Assembly (NCBI RefSeq): GCF_022458865.1
Contig: NZ_JAJNMU010000006.1
Span: forward strand, 334,479-398,478
Length of the DNA stretch: 64,000 bases
From: Paenibacillus periandrae
GTDB taxonomy: Bacteria; Bacillota; Bacilli; Paenibacillales; NBRC-103111
Direction of reading: 5' to 3'
A program made the position numbers and the translations under genes. The notes under the pieces were generated by a model. That model was not told where the DNA came from. It saw only the letters and a program-made list of their open reading frames with translations, and made no database searches. Positions 34,322 through 43,345 of this stretch are shown piece after piece; position 1 is the first letter of the stretch, and every line of letters starts with the position of its first letter.

Positions 34322-35581
34322 TTATATACGAGTTTCGTTAAGTAAAAGCACCTTAACAAGCTCTTCCCGTTCGGCTCCACGCCCGCCTGCAGGTATATGA
34401 ATCAGACAGTCGGCGTCCTTGATTGATCTCATAATACTCGATTTATCCTTGCCGGCAGGTTCGACACATACCCGACCTTCCAGCAGCTTCATCGTACCTC
34501 GTACATATCGTGGATAGGCGGAGCCTTTGGCATAGTCGGCCTGCAAGTACCCTTTTGTCTCCACATGCTTCCGTTCTTCGCACCCAAGAATTCCTTTTAA
34601 GTAAGGACGGACGAACAATTCAAAGCCTACAAAGCTGGCACCGGGATTACCCGATAAAGCGAACAGCAGCTTACCTCTCCAGAATCCGACTGAGGTAGGG
34701 CTCCCCGGTCGCATGGCTATTTTGTTAAAGAGCAGCTGACCATCCCAACGCTCGAATACATCTACCAGGACGTCCTTATCTCCTACGGATACGCCACCTG
34801 TCGTGATAATCAGATCCACATCCTCCAATGCGTCCAGCAGTGACCTTTCCACCTCTGCCGGCTCATCTGGTAAAACACTCATTATGACGGGTTCCCCGCC
34901 AGCCTCCGTCACCTGGGCAGCCAGCATATAGCTGTTGCTATTGCGAATTTTGCCCGGCTCCAGCTGCTTCCCTACCTCCAGCAGCTCCGAGCCAGTAGAA
35001 AATATCGCAACGCGCGGCTTACGAAACACGCGTACCCGATCAAACCCAAAGGTTGCCAGCACTGCAGCATCACCCGAACGAATAATTCTGCCCGGCTGCA
35101 GCAATATCTCACCCGGCACTACCTCTTGTCCAATCGGAGTTATATTGTCACCTTCAGCCATTTGCTTGCGAATATATACCATCTGGTCAGCAAGTGTATC
35201 CGTCATTTCCATCATAATGACCGCATCGGCACCTTCTGGCACAACCGCGCCTGTCATGATTCGCGCAGCTTGTCCTTGCCCTACGGGAAGAGCTGGCATC
35301 GTTCCGCAAGGGATCATTTCGGTAACAGCTAATTTAACGGGCCGGCCCGGTGCCGATCCAATACTATCCGCCGCGCGCAGCGCATAGCCATCTACACCTG
35401 AGCGGCGAAAATGCGGAACCGGATGGTTGGCCGTCACCGTAACGGCTAACCGCCGTCCAAAACTCTCGGCAAGCCCTACTTCCTCCGTCTCCTGCAGACG
35501 CACGTAATGGAGGACCGCTTGCTGCGCATCCTCCACCTGGACTAGCATTCGCTGAAATCGATATCCGGTCACCGTGTCCAT
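34322..35581 (-). CDS. moeA: Molybdopterin molybdenumtransferase
   Basis: 419 residues. MoeA inserts molybdate into adenylated molybdopterin, the final core step of molybdenum-cofactor synthesis. Visible: GVSVGDKDVLVDVFERWDGQLLFNKIAMRPGSPTSVGFWRGKLLFALSGNPGASFVGFELFVRPYL, and the N-terminal segments HPVPHFRRSGVDGYALRAADS and MTGAVVPEGADAVIMMEMT. The ATG at 35581 overlaps the moaA stop in a TAATG arrangement, so the two are coupled. Last gene of the cofactor block. Confidence 0.96.
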   Translation of the reverse strand: MDTVTGYRFQRMLVQVEDAQQAVLHYVRLQETEEVGLAESFGRRLAVTVTANHPVPHFRRSGVDGYALRAADSIGSAPGRPVKLAVTEMIPCGTMPALPVGQGQAARIMTGAVVPEGADAVIMMEMTDTLADQMVYIRKQMAEGDNITPIGQEVVPGEILLQPGRIIRSGDAAVLATFGFDRVRVFRKPRVAIFSTGSELLEVGKQLEPGKIRNSNSYMLAAQVTEAGGEPVIMSVLPDEPAEVERSLLDALEDVDLIITTGGVSVGDKDVLVDVFERWDGQLLFNKIAMRPGSPTSVGFWRGKLLFALSGNPGASFVGFELFVRPYLKGILGCEERKHVETKGYLQADYAKGSAYPRYVRGTMKLLEGRVCVEPAGKDKSSIMRSIKDADCLIHIPAGGRGAEREELVKVLLLNETRI

Positions 35582-36585
35582 TACCCTCCGATCTGCGACA
35601 TTCTGCGTAAAGTGGGACTATGACTTTGCTGTTCACTTAACAGAGCTTTTGCCATTTCGTGACTCTCCGGCTTTACATCAAGTGCCTTCAGAAATAGCTC
35701 TGCTAATGCCAGATCATTGCCAATACGAGAGCGCACATTAAATTCATCGGACCAGTAGAGACAGGGCTTAATGTTACCATCCGCCGTTAACCGCAGTCGG
35801 TTACACGTTTCGCAAAAGTGGTCACTAATCGGGTGAATTAAACCAAACGAACCGAGTGCACCTTCAATTCGATAATTTTGCGAGGGCCCATTTCCATACA
35901 CCTCACCGGAAGGCAGAGCCGTCCATCCTCTTTCCACACATCTATCCATCACAGTCGTTAGAGGGACATATTTGCTTTTCCAATTCGAATCATCATGGCC
36001 GATTGGCATATATTCAATAAACCGCACCTGTACATCGCGGGTCATAGTCATCATCAGAAAATCATCAATTTCATCATCATTCAAGCCCTTCATCAGGACT
36101 ACATTCAGCTTGATCGGGTACAGACCCACACGATAAGCAGCCTCAATACTAGCCAATACGCGGTGAATATCACCGCCTCTTGTAATTAATGAAAATCGAT
36201 CAGCACGTAGTGAATCCAAACTAATATTAATACGCGTTAATCCTGCTGCACGCAGTTTATCCGCTCTTTGTGCAAAATATATGCCATTCGTTGTCAAAGC
36301 AATATCTTCAATTCCGGGAATCGCGGATAGACGAGCAATAAGCTGCTCCAGATTTTTTCGAACCATCGGTTCTCCACCTGTAATCCTAAGCTTGCGCACA
36401 CCGAGACCAGCGAGAACCCGTACAACCTCAACTATTTCATCAAAGCTGAGCATTTTGTCCTCAGGCTCAAATTCCATACCTTCCTCAGGCATACAATAGA
36501 CACAGCGCAGATTACAGCGGTCCGTAACGGAAATGCGCAAATAATCATGAACGCGGCCAAAACGATCCTCGAGTATATCCGCCAT
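35581..36585 (-). CDS. moaA: GTP 3',8-cyclase
   Basis: 334 residues. Radical-SAM enzyme that starts molybdopterin synthesis from GTP. N-terminal [4Fe-4S] motif C-x3-C-x2-C (TDRCNLRCVYCMPEEG), C-terminal cluster (FCETCNRLRLTADGNIKPC), and the essential C-terminal Gly-Gly (SQIGG) are all present. The ATG at 36585 has GGGGTG seven bases upstream; the ATG at 36591 is too close. The partner moaC is not in the window; moaB/D/E also lie elsewhere. Confidence 0.96.
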   Translation of the reverse strand: MADILEDRFGRVHDYLRISVTDRCNLRCVYCMPEEGMEFEPEDKMLSFDEIVEVVRVLAGLGVRKLRITGGEPMVRKNLEQLIARLSAIPGIEDIALTTNGIYFAQRADKLRAAGLTRINISLDSLRADRFSLITRGGDIHRVLASIEAAYRVGLYPIKLNVVLMKGLNDDEIDDFLMMTMTRDVQVRFIEYMPIGHDDSNWKSKYVPLTTVMDRCVERGWTALPSGEVYGNGPSQNYRIEGALGSFGLIHPISDHFCETCNRLRLTADGNIKPCLYWSDEFNVRSRIGNDLALAELFLKALDVKPESHEMAKALLSEQQSHSPTLRRMSQIGG

Positions 36586-36719
36586 ATGCATTCACCCCGT
36601 TTCCTTTAATTGTAAAATGGAATTGATATATATGGAACGGCGTAATTTCAGAAGAATACTTACTCTTTATTATCGCACATCTTACAATCAAAAAGTAAAT
36701 CAAGCATGAGTACCACAAT

Positions 36720-37334
36720 TTATTTCACTGGCCCATGCAGTTTCTCCAAGTCAGCGGGTTCATTGACATTGACAATAAAATTCAACGGGATCTCCTGCTG
36801 CACGAACAAGGACTCTTCACCGACTGCACTGCTCGCAAGCTCAATTAATGCCATCATCCGGTAGCACTCCTCATCCAGCAGCTGATCGATTATCGGCTTA
36901 CAGGACCGATGATAAATCGCGTGCAGCGGCTGCAATCTGCCCGCAATCCGCGGCAGCGCAATCTTGTACGCCTCGCCTTTGCTGCGCCTCAGTTCCAGCA
37001 GCAGCTGAGCAGCTGCAGCCGAAGCAAAGGGCATATCACAAGCAACGACCCATAGCTCCTCGTACCTTGCCTCAGCCACTGCAGCTTGCAGACCTGCAAG
37101 CGGGCCTTTTCCAGGATGCAGATCTCCAATGATCCGTACATTCACTTGCTGATTGGACAAAATCGGCTCGAAGAGCTCGGGTTGATTGGCTGCTATGATA
37201 ATCTCACCGCACAGCGTACTCAGCTCTTCCAGCTGCCGCTCGATGAATCGCTTGCCATCCAGCTGCAGAAGCGCCTTCATGCTGCCGCCCATCCGACGGT
37301 TGCTGCCGCCGGCTAAAATGACTCCAGAGATCAA
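36720..37334 (-). CDS. mobA: Molybdenum cofactor guanylyltransferase
   Basis: 204 residues. MobA joins GMP to molybdopterin to give the bis-MGD cofactor. N-terminal NTP-binding signature ISGVILAGGSNRRMGGSMKALLQLDGKRF, later RIIGDLHPGKGPLAGLQAAVA and VVACDMPFASAAA. The start is TTG at 37332-37334, ten bases after GGAGGG; a longer ATG start would run into the repeat at 37355. A MGD-using enzyme elsewhere in the genome is implied, because the neighbouring oxidoreductase is of the family using plain Mo-MPT. Confidence 0.9.
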   Translation of the reverse strand: MISGVILAGGSNRRMGGSMKALLQLDGKRFIERQLEELSTLCGEIIIAANQPELFEPILSNQQVNVRIIGDLHPGKGPLAGLQAAVAEARYEELWVVACDMPFASAAAAQLLLELRRSKGEAYKIALPRIAGRLQPLHAIYHRSCKPIIDQLLDEECYRMMALIELASSAVGEESLFVQQEIPLNFIVNVNEPADLEKLHGPVK

Positions 37335-37354
37335 AGTGCAATCACCCTCCCTAG

Positions 37355-37561
37355 CCCTCCCTTGAAGGGAGGGACCCAAAGGGCGCTGCCCTCTGGACTC
37401 CCTGTATCGTATGCACGTTTTAGTGTGTTATACACGCTTTTCGTCCCTACGGGACACGCTTACTTTGGTGCGGTTGACTCGTTTGTTGATTGACTGTGTA
37501 TGTTCGGGGCGCTTCTCGTCCCTTACGGGACACGCTTGGTTTCGATTATTAAAACAATTAA
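37355..37561. repeat. Repeat-rich intergenic segment with palindromes
   Basis: CCCTCCCTT-G-AAGGGAGGG (37355-37373) is a perfect 9-bp palindrome. Next come two imperfect copies of a segment centred on CGTCCC(T)TACGGGACACGC, at 37432-37462 and 37509-37540, about 77 bp apart. GTTTGTTGATTGACT at 37481-37495 resembles the reverse strand of 722-745. No gene reads through. Best seen as a dispersed intergenic repeat; it sits immediately upstream of the mobA TTG start. Confidence 0.65.
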
Positions 37562-37571
37562 TCAAACAATC

Positions 37572-38213
37572 CTATTCGGGATTCTCTAAGCGTTTTTCGA
37601 AAAAAGCTCGCCAGCTGTCGGACAGGGCACCGACAGATAGTAATTGGCGAATAGCGGTGGTATCGGACTTATCAACATATTTGAGACGATTGGCAGTAGT
37701 AACCGTGATAGCGAGCGGCTGTCTCTCGACCAGACGGAATGTTTGCCCTGCTGAGACACACCCCTCTTGCAGGACGCGAAAGTAATAACCGGTGTAGCCC
37801 GTTTCCTGCACCTGTACAGGGAGATCCTTGACTCCATGCTTAAGAGCAAGCTTAAAGCACGGCTGCCGAGGCTGGCTAAGCTGGACGACAGCTGAACCAA
37901 TTTCATACGTATCCCCGATATGAATATCAGATTCGAGTAATCCCTCGATTGTAAAGTTTTCTCCAAACGCTCCATACGGAAGCTGCCGCTGCAGCTTTTC
38001 CTGCCAGTAGGTATAATGCTCGGCGCAATAGACGCAAACCGCTTTGTCTGCTCCACCGTGATTCACTAGGTCTGCCTGCCCATCTCCCTCCAACTGGGTC
38101 GTGGAGAGCAGCAGCTCCTGACCTACGGGGTTTTTGAAAATTCCGGTTTGTACAGGCTTCCCCTGATAATCGACCGTAATCGGCATACTGATATTTAATG
38201 AAACCAGCTTCAT
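37572..38213 (-). CDS. MOSC-domain protein (YiiM-like)
   Basis: 213 residues. MOSC proteins bind a molybdenum cofactor through a conserved Cys (LSQPRQPCFKLALKHGV). YiiM/MOSC proteins reduce N-hydroxylated base analogues, but other roles exist. Segments NHGGADKAVCVYCAEHYTYW and PYGAFGENFTI are typical. GGGAGG lies nine bases before the ATG at 38213. Its position between the molybdoenzyme and mobA suits a cofactor-handling or cofactor-using role. Confidence 0.9.
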   Translation of the reverse strand: MKLVSLNISMPITVDYQGKPVQTGIFKNPVGQELLLSTTQLEGDGQADLVNHGGADKAVCVYCAEHYTYWQEKLQRQLPYGAFGENFTIEGLLESDIHIGDTYEIGSAVVQLSQPRQPCFKLALKHGVKDLPVQVQETGYTGYYFRVLQEGCVSAGQTFRLVERQPLAITVTTANRLKYVDKSDTTAIRQLLSVGALSDSWRAFFEKRLENPE

Positions 38214-38356
38214 GTCCATAAGCCTCCCGCTCGCCTGTCAGCTGTCCTGCGCGAGTTCTTTTCCTTCCACTATAAAATAAAAAGTCAGAGGAGGCTATAA
38301 CCAAATTACTGAAACGCTTAGATACGTTGTCTATCCCACATCGAAGCTCATACGGC

Positions 38357-38390
38357 AAAAGGAGCCAAACTGTCTAAGACAGCTTGCTCC
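38357..38390 (-). terminator. Terminator overlapping the end of the molybdoenzyme gene
   Basis: On the minus strand GGAGC...CTGTC pairs with GACAG...GCTCC (38361-38390), followed by TTTT (38357-38360). The stem includes the stop codon of the molybdoenzyme, so transcription of MOSC/mobA/moaA/moeA is probably separate or reduced. Confidence 0.6.
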
Positions 38391-39711
38391 CCGGTACCCA
38401 AGCATCATTATCATAGCCGCGAACCTCCCAATAACCAATATGCTCTTCATTGATCAATTCAACAGCCTGCAGCCATTTGACCGATTTGTAAGCATACATT
38501 TTCGGGACGATCAGCCGGACAGGACCTCCCAATTGATTCGGAATCGGTTTGCCATCCATTAACACGGCAACCATGACATCTTCCATTTTGACCTGCTCCA
38601 ATGATAAACAATCCGTATATACCTTGTCGCCCGAATACATTTTGGCATAACGTGCTGTGCCCTTCACTCCAGCCATCTGAAGCAGCTCCGACAGCGGTAT
38701 CCCTTCCCAGGTTACCTTATACACCGACCAGCCGGTCACACAATGAAAATCACTTACCTGTACCTTGCGCTTGAGCTGCATAAACTGTTCCCAGTTCCAG
38801 GTTATTGGTTTATCCACCAGACCCGATATCGAAAACTGCCAGCTATCGCTCGAAAAGGCCGGGATATCCGTAACCGTATATACTCGGAACTCGCCTTTCA
38901 GACCTCCTCCGACAGGAGGACTCGATTCGGCAAGTGCAATAGGCTTTGGCTCCATTTGATTGGCATCGGACGCATAAATCTGATCCAGCCCAGCGCCCCC
39001 GGTGTCTGAAATACTTTTCATCCAACGGTAAAAATAAGGCCCTACACCGAATACAAGCAGCAGCCCCAATACGGTACGCAAAAAAGTCGCCCGCGAGATC
39101 GGTGCATTTTTCAAAAATTCCACAAATTTTTGTGGACTCACAGCACTTGCTGCCACAATCTCGCCAGAACCAGACCCCGTTTCTGCTGCCGCCATACCCG
39201 TCATTTCCCGTTTATCCTTCAGCAGCTGTCTTGCTGCCTTCTGCTCCTCAGACCGCATCGTTTTGAGCCAACGGCTCCGTGAAATGGAATGATACAAGGC
39301 GTATGGGATTCCGATCCATGTGAACAAGTCATGCAGCACCAGCGAAACGTTACTCCACACTGGAGGCAGGTTGTGGAACTGCCACAGAATAAGCCCTGTA
39401 ATCCCCCAGCCTAAGAGTAAAAACAGCACAACCGCTAAATTCCACCGCTGCTTTAATCTCGTTTTGAGCTGCTTCCAATGCTTCGGAATCAACGGCAGGT
39501 ACAAGGCGATGAGAACAATGGACGCGATTCCGAGCACGATGTGAGCCTGCTTCAGAACAACGCGAAGTGCACCCAAATCACCACGAATCGTCGGGATATA
39601 GAGCACAACACCCGTAATAGCCAGCAAAAGTATAACCCAAGCGTTCCATGCGTGCAGCCTTGATAATTTTTTGCCGTAAGATTCCTTTAACCAATCTCTC
39701 CATTTATCCAT
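38374..39711 (-). CDS. Fused membrane cytochrome/sulfite-oxidase-type molybdoenzyme
   Basis: 445 residues. The first ~145 form four helices (about 21-39, 55-75, 91-112, 121-141) with His20, His57, His127 and His141 suited to ligating b-type haem; a fifth helix (about 211-228) follows. Residues 270-440 are a sulfite-oxidase/YedY-type molybdopterin domain with the molybdenum-binding Cys324 (DFHCVTGW), and VKWLQAVEL and GPVRLIVPK. ATG at 39711 preferred over an ATG overlapping the kinase. I infer transfer of electrons between quinol and an outside substrate, similar to a fused MsrP/MsrQ. Substrate unknown. Confidence 0.85.
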   Translation of the reverse strand: MDKWRDWLKESYGKKLSRLHAWNAWVILLLAITGVVLYIPTIRGDLGALRVVLKQAHIVLGIASIVLIALYLPLIPKHWKQLKTRLKQRWNLAVVLFLLLGWGITGLILWQFHNLPPVWSNVSLVLHDLFTWIGIPYALYHSISRSRWLKTMRSEEQKAARQLLKDKREMTGMAAAETGSGSGEIVAASAVSPQKFVEFLKNAPISRATFLRTVLGLLLVFGVGPYFYRWMKSISDTGGAGLDQIYASDANQMEPKPIALAESSPPVGGGLKGEFRVYTVTDIPAFSSDSWQFSISGLVDKPITWNWEQFMQLKRKVQVSDFHCVTGWSVYKVTWEGIPLSELLQMAGVKGTARYAKMYSGDKVYTDCLSLEQVKMEDVMVAVLMDGKPIPNQLGGPVRLIVPKMYAYKSVKWLQAVELINEEHIGYWEVRGYDNDAWVPGSKLS

Positions 39712-39778
39712 TTCCGCACCGCCTTTCCTGTTTACATCTATTCCTTGATTGTGCCGCAGCCCTCTAAACCCATCTTCC

Positions 39779-40840
39779 TCACCGCTGAACCACAGGTACC
39801 GTAAACCAGAATTGACTTCCTTTTCCAAGCTGACTGCTTACGCCAACATGACCACCGTGAATTTCCACAATCGATTTGGTTATCGCCAGACCAAGCCCGG
39901 AGCCGCCGCTCGCCCTGCTGCGTGAATGATCCGTCCGATAAAAGCGCTCAAACAGCCGAACCTGCTCCTCTTCAGCTATGCCTTCACCTTGATCCTCGAC
40001 TGTAACCAATACGAACCCGCCCTTCGGCATTTGCGCGTAAATTCGAATCTTACCTCCATCAGGAGAATGACGCAGCGCATTGTGGAGCAAATTGGAAACG
40101 ACCCGTTTAATTTCATTAGGCATAATCGAGACGGGTGGCAGTCCCTCAGGAATATGTCCTTCCACTTCGATTCCCTTTTCCTCGATTTGCAGCAGATGGC
40201 TTTGCAAGGTTTCGACAATCAGATTATCCAGATGATACGCCTCAGGCTCAAAGCTTTCCGCACCCGCCTCCCTGCGTGACAGATCGAATAAATCATTGAT
40301 CAGACCACTCAAACGCTGGGTTTCCAGACGAATCGTACTCAGGTAACGTTGATACGTATCCGGGTCCTCGATCAAATCATCCTGCAGAGCCTCAACAAAC
40401 GATTGAATCGAAGCCAGCGGCGTACGCAAATCATGCGACACGTTGGCCACAAGCTCTCGCCGCGAAGCCTCCGAGGACCGCAGCTGCTGGAAGCTTTCAT
40501 TCAATTGACGGCTCATTTGATTAAAATGAACAGCCATCGCCTGAAACTCCACAGGGCCGATCAGAGGCAGCTCCCCACGAAAATCCCCCTGTGCGATCTG
40601 CTGCGATTCCCTGCTGATCATATCAATGGCCCTCTCAATGGGCCGCGTCATGATCAGATGCACAATGAGGGAAAGGATCCCTGCGCCTACCGTTACAAGT
40701 GTAAGCCATATCAACTCATCCAACGTCAAAAACATCTTCCTGTAGCTGACAAGCAAGCTGATCAATATGGCAGCGATACTGACCAAACTCGTTAACAGCA
40801 AATAGGTGCGCAGGCCCACCGAGCCCATAAACCGGTTCAT
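39779..40840 (-). CDS. Sensor histidine kinase of the molybdoenzyme block
   Basis: 353 residues. Two adjacent helices (about 12-31 and 44-64) with only a ~12-residue outer loop, so it probably senses within the membrane. HAMP 65-120; HisKA with phospho-His about 136 (VANVSHDLRTPLASI); HATPase with NLLHNALRHSPDGG, VEDQGEGI and GSGLGLAITKSIVEIHGG. Its start overlaps the regulator stop by four bases, and the molybdoenzyme gene follows 67 bp downstream on the same strand, which suggests regulation of that enzyme. Confidence 0.93.
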   Translation of the reverse strand: MNRFMGSVGLRTYLLLTSLVSIAAILISLLVSYRKMFLTLDELIWLTLVTVGAGILSLIVHLIMTRPIERAIDMISRESQQIAQGDFRGELPLIGPVEFQAMAVHFNQMSRQLNESFQQLRSSEASRRELVANVSHDLRTPLASIQSFVEALQDDLIEDPDTYQRYLSTIRLETQRLSGLINDLFDLSRREAGAESFEPEAYHLDNLIVETLQSHLLQIEEKGIEVEGHIPEGLPPVSIMPNEIKRVVSNLLHNALRHSPDGGKIRIYAQMPKGGFVLVTVEDQGEGIAEEEQVRLFERFYRTDHSRSRASGGSGLGLAITKSIVEIHGGHVGVSSQLGKGSQFWFTVPVVQR

Positions 40841-41568
40841 CCCGGCCCGCCCCCTTTTCCGTCAAACTTGTAGCCGATACCCCAAACGGTTTTGATGTAT
40901 TTAGGGGTAGAAGGGTTCTGTTCAATCTTCTCCCGCAGCCTTCGGATATGAACTGTCACCGTTGTCGTATCTCCAAAATAATCAATATCCCAAATCGTAT
41001 TCAATAATTGATTGCGGGAAAACACCTGATCGGGATGGTTGGCAAACAACCAGAGCAGCTCGAATTCCTTCACCGTAAGCTCCGCTTCCTTACCGCCTAC
41101 CCTGACTGTCCTTCGCAGACTATCGATTTCCAGTCCCATTCGATGAATGATCGAGCCTGTCTTGCCAGCCGGAGACGAGACTCCTGTGGCGTTGGCTGGT
41201 TCTATCGGCCTCAGACGCCTTAGAATCACTTTCACACGCAGCACCAGCTCCCGGGGGCTGAACGGCTTCGTCATATAATCATCCGCGCCCATGGTAAGTC
41301 CCATGAGCCGGTCCAGCTCTTCTCCTCTGGCTGTTAGCATCATAATCGGCACATCGCTCCTGCTGCGAATCTCCTCGCACACTTGCCAGCCCGTTTTTTT
41401 CGGCATCATCACGTCCAGCACGATAAAATCCGGTGACTCACTTTCCCATATATGAAGCGCTTCATCGCCATCCTTGGCACATACGACCTCAAACCCTTCA
41501 CGCTGCAGGTATCGGGCGCACACATCGGTTATATTTTCCTCATCATCGGCAACCAATATTTTCACCAT
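40837..41568 (-). CDS. OmpR-family response regulator of the molybdoenzyme block
   Basis: 243 residues. Receiver domain with Asp52 (PDFIVLDVMMPKKTGW), T and K switch residues (MLTARGEEL, MTKPFSPREL), a Gly-rich linker, and a winged-helix domain (ELTVKEFELLWLFANHPDQVFSRNQLLNTIWDIDYFGDTTTVTVHIRRLREKIE). First gene of a minus-strand run: regulator, kinase, molybdoenzyme, MOSC, mobA, moaA, moeA. AAGGAGG is about 12 bases before the ATG. The upstream 250 bp contains its promoter region and the terminator of the next gene. Confidence 0.94.
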   Translation of the reverse strand: MVKILVADDEENITDVCARYLQREGFEVVCAKDGDEALHIWESESPDFIVLDVMMPKKTGWQVCEEIRSRSDVPIMMLTARGEELDRLMGLTMGADDYMTKPFSPRELVLRVKVILRRLRPIEPANATGVSSPAGKTGSIIHRMGLEIDSLRRTVRVGGKEAELTVKEFELLWLFANHPDQVFSRNQLLNTIWDIDYFGDTTTVTVHIRRLREKIEQNPSTPKYIKTVWGIGYKFDGKGGGPG

Positions 41569-41738
41569 AGACTCGTACGCCCTCCTTTTTGGGGAACAGC
41601 AGTGAAATTCAAGTCAACTCCAGCTTCAACAAAACATACTCTGTCTGTATTTTAACATAACCTTCACCTGCAAATATTACGTATTCCTTAACAATCTCCG
41701 GATCAGCTCTCATTTCTTGCATAACCTGTAAGAACAAC

Positions 41739-41774
41739 AAAAGCCCCGCCGATTTTGTGCTCGACAAGGCTTTT
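41739..41774 (-). terminator. Terminator of the YvbH-like gene
   Basis: AAAAGCC (41739-41745) pairs with GGCTTTT (41768-41774), with a further imperfect internal stem. It lies 47 bp past the stop of the minus-strand gene at 41821, with T-rich sequence on the minus-strand exit. Confidence 0.6.
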
Positions 41775-41820
41775 ATTCATGTTATCACAATTAAAAACGT
41801 ATATGAGTGCGGAGCTTAAA

Positions 41821-42435
41821 TTACTGATTAATATAACGCTCGAAAATATGGCCATAATCCTTGACCTTATACTTCTTATGGGTCTCCACCATCCAGAAGA
41901 AGGCTGACTCCGTAATTTCCTTAAATTGCTCGACGATGTTGCCGCCCTCTTTGACCGAACGATTTAATGTTGCTGATGCAAGATGTACGCTTTCTTTTGC
42001 GTATTGCAGCGTCGTTTCATTATCGTAGGAAATTTCCGCAATTTTGAGCAGTGATTTAAACAAATCCTTGACTTCGGCAATATGCTTCTTGTGAACATCA
42101 ATGGAATAAGCCGCTGCGCCAATCGTGAATTTAATTTCCACATCGAGATCAACAGTTCCCGCTGTTTCAAGTGCTACGTTCGAAATGGGATGATGGCTGT
42201 AATTAAAACGGCGAAGCGTCCGTTTTTTGCTTAGTGCACTCGTACCATCCAGATGGATAAGGCCTAGATTGGTGAAGCAGTATTCATCCGCCTTGGATTT
42301 GATCAGAAAGTAAATTTTCTCGTTATCCTCATTCATGACGTAATCGTCAGCATCAACCTTGTCATAATCTGCCGGTTTAATGACGCTTCCAATATCGCTT
42401 AACCCTAACGCATCTGCAGCTATTTTTTTGAACAT
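41821..42435 (-). CDS. YvbH-like bacterial PH-domain protein
   Basis: 204 residues. N-terminal bPH domain (FKKIAADALGLSDIGSVIKPADYDKVDADDYVMNEDNEKIYFLIKSKADEYCFTNLGLIHLDGTSALSKKRTLRRFNY) followed by a helical YvbH extension (DVHKKHIAEVKDLFKSLLKIAEI ... FKEITESAFFWMVETHKKYKVKDYGHIFERYI). Function of the family is unknown; it is soluble. GGAG is upstream of the ATG at 42435. Downstream on the same strand of the PPDK regulator gene. Confidence 0.88.
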   Translation of the reverse strand: MFKKIAADALGLSDIGSVIKPADYDKVDADDYVMNEDNEKIYFLIKSKADEYCFTNLGLIHLDGTSALSKKRTLRRFNYSHHPISNVALETAGTVDLDVEIKFTIGAAAYSIDVHKKHIAEVKDLFKSLLKIAEISYDNETTLQYAKESVHLASATLNRSVKEGGNIVEQFKEITESAFFWMVETHKKYKVKDYGHIFERYINQ

Positions 42436-42471
42436 GCAAGTATCAGCCCTCTCCAAACTGGTTATTCAGCC

Positions 42472-43278
42472 CTAAGACATATACCCCAGAATAATGCCTG
42501 CCGTTTCCTCTATCGCCTTGTCCGTTACATTAATAACCGGACAGCCTAGCTGCTTCATGATGCCTTGTGCATACTCCAATTCCTCAACAATACGATCAAG
42601 CGCAGCATACTTGGCTCCATTGGGCAGCCCTACCGCCTTTAAACGCTCAGTGCGAATCTTGAGCAGCTTATCCGGATCCATGATTAATCCGATAATTCGC
42701 CTGCCGTGCAGCATAAACAGCTCCTTCGGCGGCTTGACCTCAGGAACCAGCGGTAAATTGGTCACCTTATGGCCCTTATGTGCCAAAAAAATACTGAGTG
42801 GTGTCTTGGAGGTACGTGATACGCCAATCAATATAATATCTGCTTTTAACAATGAGCTCGTGTCTCTTCCATCATCGCATTTAACAGTAAACTCTATAGC
42901 CTCGACTCGGCGAAAGTAATCATCGTCCATCTCATGCTGCAGCCCAGGCTTGCGCTTCGGCGAATCATTGAACGTATCGATGAACGCCTCCATCATCGGT
43001 CCCATAATATCGATCGCTCTGACTCCCAGACGGATGGCTTCTTCCTTCATCATTTCACGCAGCTCCGGCTGCACAAGCGTATAAGCCACAAAGCCTCCCC
43101 GTTTGGCGGCAGCCTCCATGATTACACGTATTTCATCCTCATGCTTGATATGTCCAATCCGTTTCGTTGTGACCTGATGGGCATCGAATTGGCGCATGGT
43201 CGCTTTTACAACCGCCTCGGCCGTTTCACCTACCGAATCCGAGCAAATGGTTATCTCATAAAGCCGATCGTCCGTCAT
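42472..43278 (-). CDS. Pyruvate, phosphate dikinase regulatory protein (kinase/pyrophosphorylase, DUF299)
   Basis: 268 residues. Bifunctional Ser/Thr kinase and pyrophosphorylase that switches PPDK or PEP synthetase off and on. Start of family (LYEITICSDSVGETAEAVVKATMRQF) and the P-loop-like motif GVSRTSKTPLSIFLAHKGHKVTNLPLVPEVKPP are clear. B. subtilis YqfL, next to CcpN (YqzB), has the same gene order. GGAG is eight bases before the ATG at 43278. Controls the pyruvate-to-PEP step in gluconeogenesis. Confidence 0.95.
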   Translation of the reverse strand: MTDDRLYEITICSDSVGETAEAVVKATMRQFDAHQVTTKRIGHIKHEDEIRVIMEAAAKRGGFVAYTLVQPELREMMKEEAIRLGVRAIDIMGPMMEAFIDTFNDSPKRKPGLQHEMDDDYFRRVEAIEFTVKCDDGRDTSSLLKADIILIGVSRTSKTPLSIFLAHKGHKVTNLPLVPEVKPPKELFMLHGRRIIGLIMDPDKLLKIRTERLKAVGLPNGAKYAALDRIVEELEYAQGIMKQLGCPVINVTDKAIEETAGIILGYMS

Positions 43279-43345
43279 CCACTGTTCTCCTTTGCTCACA
43301 TCATACTGTATCGGTTACTTCTGGATATTAGGTGAATTCACCGAA

